DNA of 64,000 bases from Metridium senile. Taxonomy: Eukaryota; Cnidaria; Anthozoa; Actiniaria; Metridiidae. The translations under genes and the position numbers were made by a program. Where the stretch lies: positions 20,358,944-20,422,943 of the forward strand of contig OX459098.1 in the NCBI GenBank assembly GCA_949775045.1. Direction: 5' to 3'. Position 1 is the first letter of the stretch. Each line of letters opens with the position of its first letter. Below, in pieces: positions 55,051 to 64,000 of this stretch. Below the pieces are notes generated by a model. It searched no databases. It was not told the DNA's origin and was given only the letters and a program-made list of their open reading frames with translations.

Positions 55051-56448
55051 TTATAGTTCTTCATGGTGCATTTCTGGTTCATTCTGTGCACATACATGGT
55101 CTAGATCACAATTCTTCACAATGTCTTCATAACAACGACTAAACAACTCCCATGGGCATTTAGTGTCTGCCCCACAACAAGGAATTGAAACCGGTTGTTC
55201 ATTGACAAGCACTTCAACTTTATAGTCCTCTTGTTCACCAGCAGAGCAGTTATAGACAACAAAAGCTATGTTTGCAGCAAATGGGACTATTCGGCTTGTC
55301 CTGTAGTAGCGTTCAGTGTGGTGATGGTAGTTGTTTGCTCGTAACATTTCAGTATCTTTAAAAAGCCCCAGTAAACAGTACAAGGGCTGTAGCGTTTCAC
55401 CATGGGCGAAACGAAAAACTCCTGAATCTCTGTGAATATCGCTTGTGTTTAAGGAATTCTTGATATCTGCAAACATAGCTGAGAGTAAAGGACATGCCAT
55501 TTTTAAATTGATATCGTATCCCCATCCTCTCTTCCAGAAATGCTTCAGATCATAGTAATACTCCATAACATTCATATCTTCAGGTCTGAAAAGAGAACAC
55601 CAGGTGGTGTCTCTCTCGAAGACTGCATACTCAAAAGTACATGCAATGAACATGCCGATTACATGTTTTGCCATAATTGCAGGGCTGTTACCAAATTGTT
55701 GTCGGACATGATCAACAACTTCTGTCATGTGTTGGGTGTACTTGAAGTCATGGTGCTCAAACAAAGATGACTTATTCTTGGATACTGAGGTAAGGTACTT
55801 TGGACAGACATCAAAAAACCTCAAGACAGTGTCATTGTTAATGTCCCGTGATTCAATCGGAACAGGGCGTATTCCACATGCGCCAAGCTTGCCAGTCCTT
55901 TCCAATAAACCAATAGAAAACGCCATAGCGCTGTTGAGAGAGCGTGAAGTTTGTGTACTGGAAAATTTCAAGCGTTTATGAGAGAGCTGAGAGTTGAAGA
56001 AGTCAGGATATCGCAGACGCAATCGTTTAGCCATTTCGTAGAGTTCTTGTTCTCCTTTACCTGTCAAAGTTTTGTCATGGTGCTCTGCAAACGGGCTAAC
56101 CCATGGAAACTTGACTTTATCAAACGTAAACCTTCCATGTGAGGTGTACAATTGGTTTACTAGATGAACCATTGTGTTAATCTTCTTGATGTCTTTGGCG
56201 CTAGGATATCGAGTGCCATGTCTTGCTAGAAAGTTGATGTGCGTCACTTTGCATTCAGTTGACATGTCAGGCTGCTTGATCTGCGTTTCATCGTAGAAAT
56301 ACGGAGTTTTGGAAGCAAATCCCAATCTTTGCTTACTTCCATCGCTTAGATTTATACACGTAAAGATATAAAATAATATTAAAAACTGCATGCTTAAAAG
56401 CCGATCTTGTTTGGAAGAAAGAGAAGAAACAACCTTGTCATCTGCCAT
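55051..56448 (-). CDS. MINPP1: Multiple inositol polyphosphate phosphatase, intronless, 465 aa
   Basis: A single exon starts at ATG 56448. The enzyme is a histidine acid phosphatase of the ER lumen that removes phosphates from inositol polyphosphates such as IP6. The catalytic signature RHGTRYP is at residues 76-82, and the distal HGE acid motif is at 349-351 in FRFAHGETLQPL (HAE in vertebrates). A hydrophobic stretch at about 20-32 (MQFLILFYIFTCI) is a signal peptide; a second ATG at 56391 directly precedes it and may be the true start. The C-terminus ends in HEEL, a KDEL-like ER retrieval signal, matching the known ER residence of MINPP1. The vertebrate gene has introns, so the intronless form here may reflect retroposition or intron loss. 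Confidence 0.96.
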   Translation of the reverse strand: MADDKVVSSLSSKQDRLLSMQFLILFYIFTCINLSDGSKQRLGFASKTPYFYDETQIKQPDMSTECKVTHINFLARHGTRYPSAKDIKKINTMVHLVNQLYTSHGRFTFDKVKFPWVSPFAEHHDKTLTGKGEQELYEMAKRLRLRYPDFFNSQLSHKRLKFSSTQTSRSLNSAMAFSIGLLERTGKLGACGIRPVPIESRDINNDTVLRFFDVCPKYLTSVSKNKSSLFEHHDFKYTQHMTEVVDHVRQQFGNSPAIMAKHVIGMFIACTFEYAVFERDTTWCSLFRPEDMNVMEYYYDLKHFWKRGWGYDINLKMACPLLSAMFADIKNSLNTSDIHRDSGVFRFAHGETLQPLYCLLGLFKDTEMLRANNYHHHTERYYRTSRIVPFAANIAFVVYNCSAGEQEDYKVEVLVNEQPVSIPCCGADTKCPWELFSRCYEDIVKNCDLDHVCAQNEPEMHHEEL

Positions 56449-56751
56449 TTTAACAAGTGAGTGAACAAATGACGTCGAGATGGAAGACTGGGTCTAGCTA
56501 AGGGAGATAGGGGTGAGTACATAATTTGTTGCTAAAAACAAAACCCTCAATTTCCACTCAATTCGATTTTCAGATTTCATTTTGTTTAAAAAGCAACTTT
56601 TATGTCATATTAAAATTATATTTTATCTTAATCTCGATCTAAATACTCAGCTATTTTTTGATAAAGAAAATTTTGTATCTAGCCCTCCCCGGAATAGTAG
56701 AAATTTACACTGACTGATTCATTCTCCGGTCACCAAAGTTAAACAGCCAAG
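56449..56751. promoter_or_regulatory. Shared intergenic region between divergent MINPP1 and WDR74
   Basis: Only 303 bp separate the two start codons. The WDR74 start is in agATGGCGG and the MINPP1 start in taaaATGGCAG. A cgtcgag-type CpG cluster near 56470 is seen. This is a candidate bidirectional promoter. Confidence 0.6.
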
Positions 56752-59700
56752 ATGGCGGATGAGTTCTTCTCAGATATTTTTGTTGGCAGTGAAGTAGGCT
56801 ACCTAAAAGGTAAAAATATGCCTTTGATAACTTATAAATTATAAAATTAAGGCTTAGTTGTTTGTTTGAAGTTAAGATTTATGTATCGTTTTATTTCTAG
56901 CTGTTGATTTGCGGAAAAATGCGTTCAGCAATGTGACGAAACCGTCGAAAGAATCAGCTGATAGCAAGGCAGAGGAAATATGTGCGATGTGCTGGAAAAA
57001 CAATGACAGAAATCAAGTATGTTTATGTAGAATTTCAATAGTATAAGTGGGGTTTAAGTAAAATGTAATTTGGATAAGAAGGTGTACCACGTGCAGATTT
57101 AGTACCCCACGTGATTTTGTATAATCATTATCAACAACAAACAAGCAAAGTAAAACTGATAAAAGTTGTAGGCAACAATCGATCTACATTAACCTTAACA
57201 TTGAAATCAGGCATCTCATGCACCAAGAAATTTAATGAATTAGATATGGAACTGCGAAAATGTTAAGCTTAAAAATCTCCAAATATTTTTAAATCTATAT
57301 AAACTTATAGGAATATAATTTTATAACTATATGTTTTAGCATTTATTATCTTAATTTTTAATTATTTTTATAATTTTATCATGGTACTGTACTTTATATA
57401 TATTTATAGAGGGTGGCCAAGGGGTAACGTGTGATTTAGGCTTAAATAAGAGGCAGGCCAAGGGGTAACGTGTGACGTGTGATTTAGGCTAAAACAAGTG
57501 CATGATTCGTGAAAATAATGAACAATTTAGTTGTTATACGTGAATACTATGTTAAATGTGACTTAAATTTGTATGTGATAAATATCAATTTGTGAAACGT
57601 GCTGACGACCCCCCCCCCCCCTCCCCCTTGGCCACCCTCAAATAAGTGCATGATTCGTAAAAATAATGAACAATTTAGTTGTTATAGGTGAATCCTATGT
57701 TGAACTTGACTTAAATTTGTACATGATGCATGAATATCATGAAACATGATGATGCCCCCTCTAAACCCCCCTCCCCCCACACCCTTGGCCATCCTCTTTA
57801 TATGTATTTATTTTAGGGCCCTACTGAATATCACCTTTACAATTATAACCCTTATTATTATTATTATTATTATTGATTGATATTAACAAATGGTGCAGCA
57901 AATGATGATAATATTTATAATGATAAATAATCATGATGGTACCAATAAGATGATAATCCTTATGATAATGATGATGTGATAACAGTTCATGATTATCCTA
58001 AGTGGTTTCATCATTACAATATGTAATAGGGACTTATTTATTTCACCAAATAACATGTTTAGAAGACTAAGTTACAAAATTATATTTTATTCTAGATGCT
58101 TGTTGGGTTACAAAATGGTATTGTCAAGACATATGATGTTGACCAGAGTACATTCACTGATGAAAGAGACTGTGATGTCAAAGATAGTCATCTTACAGGG
58201 TTATCCTGTTATAACAGGTATCCAAAATCATACTTATTTAGTGATTCCATCTCTTCTCGTGTTCAAATCTGATTCAAAAAACATTAAAGGGGCGAACATC
58301 AATTGGTGATTGGTGATTGCACAACTGAAAGGGACTGTGGGTAATATGAATTTCTTCTTACTCCTTCCTAAATTACCAAAAGAATGCCTCCACTAGTCAG
58401 CGAAACCTTCTAGACACCTGTCTAAGGGAATCCATCTGGATGGTTGTCTCAAAGGTTTCACTGAACGTTGGAGGCATTGTTTTGGTTATTTATTATAATT
58501 AGAAAGGAATAAGAAGAAATTTGTATTACCCAGAGTTCCTTTCGGTCTTTTGATCGCCAATCACCCCTTCAACCTTTTTTAAATTAGGTGTAACTGAAAA
58601 TGTTAATGGTCATATGTTACTTTTCTCTTTTGATTTCTAGATCTTCTGTGACATGTACTGAATCTGGAATACTGAGAATATGGACAGAAAATGACCCTCC
58701 AGTATGTTGTAATTTCATTATTTCATAAGCTACATTTTTTATATACTATACAAAGATAACTGATTTTGTTTACTGCTCACACAGGTTGAAGTCAAAGTTG
58801 GAAATCACATATCAAGAATGCGCTATAATCGTTGTAGTCCAAATCTTGTTGCAACTGGAGGAAAAGAAAATGATCTTAAACTATGGGACCTTGAAAAATC
58901 TGCACAAAATATATTCAAAGCTAAAAATGTAAGCAGCCACCATCATTATAATAAATCATCATTTTCATCACCATCATTATTATCAACGTCAACATCTTCA
59001 CAATAAGTTATTGTCATCACTATCAATATCATCATCATCATTATTATTATCAATATCATCATTGTCACCACAATATCATCATCATAATAATATTATGAAC
59101 ATCATCACTATTTTGTTCTCATCTTAAACATCATTATCATCTCAGTCATCACTATAGATGTCTTGTTCATCATCATAATTATTATCATCATTATTATCAA
59201 CATTATTAAACATTTCAATTGTGTTGTTAACAGTTAAGAAATGATAACCTTGACCTACGAGTACCTGTGTGGGTGACTGATCTTGGTTTTCTACCCACTG
59301 CTGGTTCACCAAAAGTTGTTACTGGTACAGGCTATCATCAGATACGTCTCTATGACACTGCAGCCAAGAAAAGACCAGTGTTTTCAATGGATTTTGAAGA
59401 CTGTCCAATCTCATCACTGTGTGTCACAGATCAAGAAAAGTATGTGATCATTAAATATTGTTTAGGATAATGTATAGGTTATGATAATGACATAAACTTG
59501 AGGCCGACGGTGCTCATTTTACTCCCCTCTCTCCATCAGTGCTCCATTTTACGGGTATTTAAAGCTACTTAAAGCTACACGGAAAGGAGAGAAGTCGAAA
59601 CAAGGATGCGAGGTCACTGGGAATCAAACTTGGGACCTCTCGCACAGAATGCCGCGCACTAACCAACTGTGCCATCCTTGCTCCTTGTTTGAATGATGTA

Positions 59701-62316
59701 CATAGCAAAGTTGTGATTGATTTGTTGATTTACTGATTTGATTTTGTTTGTTGTTCAATAGCATTTATAATTATTTTTTCTCTTTTAGTACCTTTATTGT
59801 TGCTAATACAGCTGGTACAATGTCTGTCATTGACTTACGTAAAGGTATGTGTACACAAGCAAGATAAGTTTGCATTTCATACATTGTCTTGGTGTTAATT
59901 GTTTGATATATGTCTCTATGCAGGTCAAGTTGTAGGTGGTTACAAAGGGTTTGCAGGCGGTATCCGATGTATTGAATACTGTGAAGAAACAGGCCGTGTG
60001 GCAGCTTGTGGCTTGGATAGATTTTTACGTGTTTACGATTACAAATCAAGAAACTTACTACAAAAGGTACTAAACACTTTTCAAAACAATATTTACACAC
60101 AAATATACAGTTCAAAACCTGGCAGCTTATGCTAATACAGTGGGGGCCCATATATAGGTGTGGTGTGGTGTGTCGAATTTATTGTGAAGAGTCAGGACAT
60201 GGGGCTTTGTGGTGTTGGGGTAGTAATCAGACTAGGTTTTGTAAAGTTACTGTAAATCATATCTCATGATGCAGCATTTTATACATTAGTCTTCTGTGCA
60301 AAACCTGGCAATTATTGCTAATACACTGGAGGCTGATATATAGGTGTGGCTATTTTATGGGAAGCTCTTTTTTGTTAGTAGGACACAGGGCTTTGTGATA
60401 TGGGGTAGTAATCAGATTATTTTTTTGCATGTTACATGTTAATTAAATATATACAGTTCCATAATAAATAGAAAGGCCAAAATATTCAAAGTATTAAAAA
60501 ATGACAAGCCTTCTCGCATTTCTATTTATTACTGTAAATTGTTTTTCATGGTGCAGCAGTTTATAAATCTCTTTTTTATAATGCTTCAATATTTCAACCT
60601 TAATAACATTAATTAATGTTTCATGGATTTCATGAACAGGAATGCAGCATTTCTTTACTTTTTGGTATATTTTAATACAGTTAAAAATATATGGCTTTGG
60701 GCCCCGGGGGGGTACTACTCTCTTTGTCCAAGTGGTAGGGGTGATCGGCAGAGGTTTTGAAAATGACCCCTAAAAGGTACACATAGATAAAGATAACTTG
60801 TTGATTTCAACCCCTAAAAGGTATGCTGATCACCCCTACCACTTGGACAAAGGGAGTACACCCCCCCCCCCCCCCCCCCCCCTACCTGGGCTTTGGCTAT
60901 TCCCCCACAACCCCTATTGTTTCTGCTTTGCCATAAATGGGATAATAAGCATTAACAATATTCAAATATATTGAAATTATGATACATTTGTTATAAATAT
61001 TTTGTGGCAGCTGTAGAGTAGCTAGTCTATTAGGATTCTTTATCATTAATATAGAATTCTCTTGTAGTAACAATTTCTCTTGTTTTTTATTTAGGTTTAC
61101 CTCAAAACAAGATTGAACTGTTTGTTATTTTCAAATACCAGGACACAAGACAAGGTTTGTGATTTCTTTATTTTACTGTGTCATGGAATAATAATATTTA
61201 TCACTAAATCAAATATTCTTTCTCACAAGACAATACATGTAACACACAACTTTCTTGATTGTAAACAGATTTGTAAATATCATTATAAAATTCATGAATA
61301 ATTAATGAGCAACTGACAAAAGAATTCACGTCCGTGACGGAGGTTGTATATTCGATACAGATTCGTCCTGATTTGCATAAGTTTTAACTTGAATTTTCTT
61401 GGCCATATTTATTTTTATTTTGACAATTTTAGTAAAATATCAAATAACTAATGTTGGAGTTTCATAAGTACAATACAATATTCATGTCTCAGATCTGTAT
61501 GAGATATACACTGACTCGTCTTCGACTTGCCACTGTATATCTCATACAGATCGGCCACTCATATTGTATATAGTACTTAGGATACCTTTCAGAGTAAAGT
61601 GTATAAAATGTGAGGAAACAACTTATGTTTATTATTGTGTATGTGAACATATAACAAAGTTTTACAACTTTTCTTTCATGGTTCTTATAATCATTGTAAT
61701 AATCATTAGGATACCTTTCAGAGTAAAGTGTTTTACATTAATTTGCACATCATGTTTCCACTCAACAACTAATTTTGTAAGATAAATACATTCTGTTCTT
61801 ACCACTGATTATAAAAGTAATAATAATTTAATGGCAATATTATGATAGGAGCATTTAAGCCAGGATGGCGAAGAATCCATAAAAGAAAATAATAATTTGA
61901 GAAAACGAGAAAGAGGAGATGACGATGATGATGAGGCTGATAAGTTGTGGGATAGCATGGAAGTGGTGAAAACAGAAGTCAAACTCAAGAAAAAGTCAAA
62001 AAAAGTAAGAAATACACTTCATTATTTACTAGGTAGTTTTAATCATTAAATATTATTTTTAGAATGTGCAATATTTGCTTGTCCCAAAGTTTTCCCAAGA
62101 CAATTTTCTTAATAATTATTTTGTTCAAGGAAAACATTATTTGTGTTTTTCTAATTCGAATAATTCATTAAAAGAAAATATTCATCCAAAATGATTGAAT
62201 GACTGTATTGTGAAAACGTTCAAGCAAACAAATAAGGATTATTGAGATTTTAATGAACCTGTTGCTTTGTTCTGCAGGAAATATCTACAAAAAGTGCAAA
62301 GACGAAAAAGACGTAA
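56752..62316 (+). CDS. WDR74: WD repeat-containing protein 74, 11 exons
   Basis: Exons are 56752-56809, 56901-57016, 58096-58217, 58641-58701, 58785-58928, 59234-59439, 59789-59844, 59924-60066, 61095-61154, 61849-62004 and 62278-62316; frames join to about 386 aa (human 385). WDR74 (yeast Nsa1) is a nucleolar 60S ribosome-assembly factor. Visible WD-type blades include LVGLQNGIVKTYDVD, TESGILRIWTEND, VATGGKENDLKLWDLEKS and AACGLDRFLRVYDYKSRNLL. VPVWVTDLGFLPTAGS with GTGYHQIRLYDTAAKKRPVF is highly diagnostic of the family. A basic C-terminal tail (KLKKKSKKEISTKSAKTKKT) suits nucleolar localisation. Introns carry several foldback elements and a SINE. Confidence 0.97.
57409..57798. mobile_element. 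Element with gagggtggccaaggg ends and two internal copies
   Basis: The ends gagggtggccaaggggtaac and cccttggccatcctc are inverted. Inside, a unit of about 165 bp starting aagtgcatgattcgt is repeated (about 57497 and 57644), each copy followed by a C-rich stretch. It lies in WDR74 intron 2. Confidence 0.75.
58266..58592. mobile_element. Foldback element family H, copy 2
   Basis: It matches the 22181-22457 element: ggtaatatgaatttcttctt, tgcctccactagtcagcgaa, gaataagaagaaatttgtat and aaattaggtgta, in the same order. It lies in WDR74 intron 3. Confidence 0.85.
58960..59215. repeat. ATC-rich degenerate microsatellite
   Basis: Imperfect runs of atcatc, attattatc and related triplets lie in WDR74 intron 5. 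It is one of several CAT-rich tracts in introns of this window. Confidence 0.85.
59500..59690 (-). mobile_element. tRNA-derived SINE, minus orientation
   Basis: Read on the minus strand, ggatggcacagttggttagt (A-box-like) is followed by aagtttgattcccagtgacc (B box ggtcccaagtttgattcc). The downstream body runs to about 59500. It lies in WDR74 intron 6 and is unrelated in body sequence to the SINE at 7661. Confidence 0.8.
60700..60885. mobile_element. Foldback with 'ccaagtggtaggggtgatc' arms, related to 35752-35950
   Basis: The sequence tttgtccaagtggtaggggt and its inverse acccctaccacttggacaaa flank two cccctaaaaggtacac/tatgc phrases and end in a G run on the left and a C run on the right. 35752-35950 carries the right arm and the same cccctaaaaggtacgc phrases. 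Confidence 0.75.
61320..61565. mobile_element. Imperfect inverted repeat in WDR74 intron 9
   Basis: The stretch atctgtatgagatatacact and the following cactgtatatctcatacagatcg are inverted over about 20 bp with a ctcgtcttcgacttg loop. A second direct duplication of ggatacctttcagagtaaag occurs at about 61581 and 61710. Confidence 0.65.
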
Positions 62317-63561
62317 ATTGATATGTAAATAATACACATGTTAGTGCAGGTGCAGATCCAGGGGGGGTGATTAGGGTGACAAGTCAACCCCCTTCCTTTT
62401 GGAAAAAAAATAATAATAGAAAATTAAATAAAATTGAGACTAAAAAAGATACAAAATTCTTAATTTCACCCCCCCCCCCCCTCCTTTTCGAAAAAAAAAT
62501 GAACTACTTGTACAGCAATAGTAACGATTTTAATAGCAAGGCATTGTTGCCACTTAAAACAGTCAGCCCCCTTCACAAAATCCTGGATCCGCGCCTGTAG
62601 TGTATTGTCATTCTACAAATGTAGATATTGGATCGTTGTGAAACTGGTTTATCACTGTTTTCAATCAAAACTAATTTGTTGTAATAGCAATAAATAAAAA
62701 TGATAGGTGATAATCTTGAATGATTCTTACAATAAATAAGTTGTTTTATCTTTTAGCAGCTATATTAATTCCTCTAAGTATAATACTTATTTTTGGTTAG
62801 ATAATATGTCACGCCTCTTGTAGCAGTTTCTGAATATTTATACATGCTTATTACATCCTGTGCTTTATCATAAATGCACCATAGTCAATACACCGAATCG
62901 AAATATGGCGGCCAATTTGAATAACAATTCTTCTTGACTGCCCACTCTCGCATACATGTGAAAACTCTATTCGGTTTTCCAACGTGAACACGAGGCTAGA
63001 CAGTTAAGAACAATAAGAGTACGCCATATTTCGATTCAGTCTATAGTTCACCTCCATTAACTATGAAGGCACTGGGTAAAACTCACTATTCAGGGTTACG
63101 CAACACGCGTGCAAACGAATTGAAGTGATGGTTGCTTTACTAATCGATATAACGGTGTAATACAACAATCATTGACAAAACTGTTGGCACGATTGTGGAT
63201 TTTTTTTCTGTTCCTATTTTTGTAATACATCCCCCCTCCCCCTGACAATGTTGCTGGAGGGGTAAATGAACCTTGTCAATCGCGGGAAACATCTCCAACA
63301 CTTGTACTCTTTCATGAAAAACAGCAACATTGTATTGGGGGAGTGTAGAGGGACATACATATCCTCATAAATGGAAAAATGATAGACCCTACAAAAAAAG
63401 TGTCCGAAATGTGATCGTGCCAACACATTTTGGCAATGATTGTAGTTATGAGAACTTTGTTAATGTAAATGTTAAACATTGTTTTAAGGTTACTGATTTA
63501 ATTTCAACGTCTGCCAAGTTTCAGTCAATTTGTTCAACGATTTGTTTGACGAGTTAAAAGC
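62317..63561. other. Intergenic region after WDR74 with three foldback elements
   Basis: An AATAAA-containing stretch near 62688 may be a WDR74 poly(A) site. Elements: 62348-62599 (ggtgcagatccagg / cctggatccgcgcc), 62893-63045 (ccgaatcgaaatatggcgg / cgccatatttcgattc) and 63182-63424 (gttggcacgatt / gatcgtgccaac). No coding exon is supported before the minus-strand gene. Confidence 0.6.
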
Positions 63562-64000
63562 TTATGTTTCCTTCAGTTCGACATTAGTTTCTTCAAGTCG
63601 ATCCTTAATCTTTGGATCAGTTGAATTGTGAGGCTCTTCATGGTCATTTTCTTGCTGGGAGTTCTGCGGTATTTCGTTGGAGTTCTGCAGTGTTTCATTG
63701 GAGTTCTCTGGTATTTCGTTGGAGTTCTCCGGTATTTCGTTGGAGTTTTGCGGTATTTCGTTGGAGTTTTGCTCTATTCCGTTGGAGTTCTCCGGTATTT
63801 CGGTGGAGTTCTCCGGTATTTCGTTGGAGTTTTGCTGTATTTCATTGGAGTTTTGCGGTATTTCGTTGGAGTTCTCCGGGATTTCGTTTGAGTTCTGCTG
63901 GATTTCGTTGGAGTTTTGCGATATTTCGTTGGAGTTCTCCGGTATTTCGTTGGAGTTCTCTGGTATTTCGTTGGAGCTCTGCGGGATTTCGTTGGAGTTC
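63562..64000 (-). CDS. 3' end of a gene encoding a seven-residue repeat protein (partial)
   Basis: On the minus strand a frame is open from the window edge (first full codon ends at 63999) to TAA at 63564-63562, 145 codons. It carries about 16 copies of a 21-bp unit reading NSNEIPE or NSNEIPQ, then a unique C-terminal tail (QQENDHEEPHNSTDPKIKDR and a further ten residues). Variation favours silent changes (AAC/AAT, ATA/ATC, CCG/CCA) and E/Q exchange, as expected for translated repeats. No catalytic domain is visible in the part shown. The repeats are Asn/Ser/Glu-rich and probably disordered. The plus-strand reading of the same repeat (GVLRYFV units) is a shadow. Confidence 0.78.
   Translation of the reverse strand, partial: NSNEIPQSSNEIPENSNEIPENSNEISQNSNEIQQNSNEIPENSNEIPQNSNEIQQNSNEIPENSTEIPENSNGIEQNSNEIPQNSNEIPENSNEIPENSNETLQNSNEIPQNSQQENDHEEPHNSTDPKIKDRLEETNVELKET

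Noticed and set aside
63628..63891. Plus-strand hydrophobic GVLRYFV repeat protein
   Set aside because: The minus-strand frame over the same repeat has a unique C-terminal tail and stop and a better silent-change pattern; the plus frame is its complement.

Overview
This is AT-rich animal nuclear DNA, not prokaryotic. Most genes are split by short GT-AG introns, and the spaces between exons are packed with foldback (MITE-like) elements, tRNA-derived SINEs, micro- and minisatellites. The gene products are conserved animal housekeeping proteins and lengths match the human proteins closely (proteasome alpha-6 246 aa, WDR74 about 386 aa). Together these suggest an invertebrate metazoan. An early-branching lineage such as a cnidarian is my guess, but the sequence alone does not settle the species.

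Layout: 1-8.2 kb holds the 3' part of a matrin/U1-type zinc-finger gene (+), followed downstream of its stop by four tandem copies of one of its intron-exon modules. 8.2-8.8 kb is an intronless two-helix membrane protein (-). 8.9-10.8 kb is nested foldback elements. 11.1-17.0 kb is ENOPH1 (+, methionine salvage), whose introns contain a 5'-truncated restriction-endonuclease-type LINE in a TAA tract and a 99-bp minisatellite grown out of the end of exon 4. 18.3-28.9 kb is COG2 (-, Golgi tethering), with a 1.42-kb perfect TGAC microsatellite in one intron. 29.5-34.1 kb is NAA30 (+, NatC catalytic subunit). 36.8-38.7 kb is an intronless BTB-BACK-Kelch gene (+), followed by a ten-copy 59-bp minisatellite. 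42.6-47.9 kb is the MOK kinase (-). 48.8-50.4 kb is an intronless coiled-coil gene (+). 51.1-54.3 kb is PSMA6 (+). 55.1-56.4 kb is an intronless MINPP1 (-). 56.8-62.3 kb is WDR74 (+). The right edge (63.56-64.0 kb) holds the 3' end of a minus-strand gene encoding seven-residue repeats.

The genes do not form a pathway. Three pairs are head to head over short gaps (COG2/NAA30, MOK/coiled-coil, MINPP1/WDR74), which suggests shared bidirectional promoters. Two pairs are tail to tail (ENOPH1/COG2 and PSMA6/MINPP1).

I found no CRISPR array, operon, phage or defence system. The most interesting material is how repeats interact with gene structure: an exon end with its splice donor amplified nine-fold, a duplicated exon module array with a datable MITE insertion, a MITE abutting a splice donor, and a LINE apparently housed in TAA repeats. 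Exon boundaries were placed by hand from splice signals, reading-frame continuity and recalled family sequence, so single boundaries may be off by a few bases.
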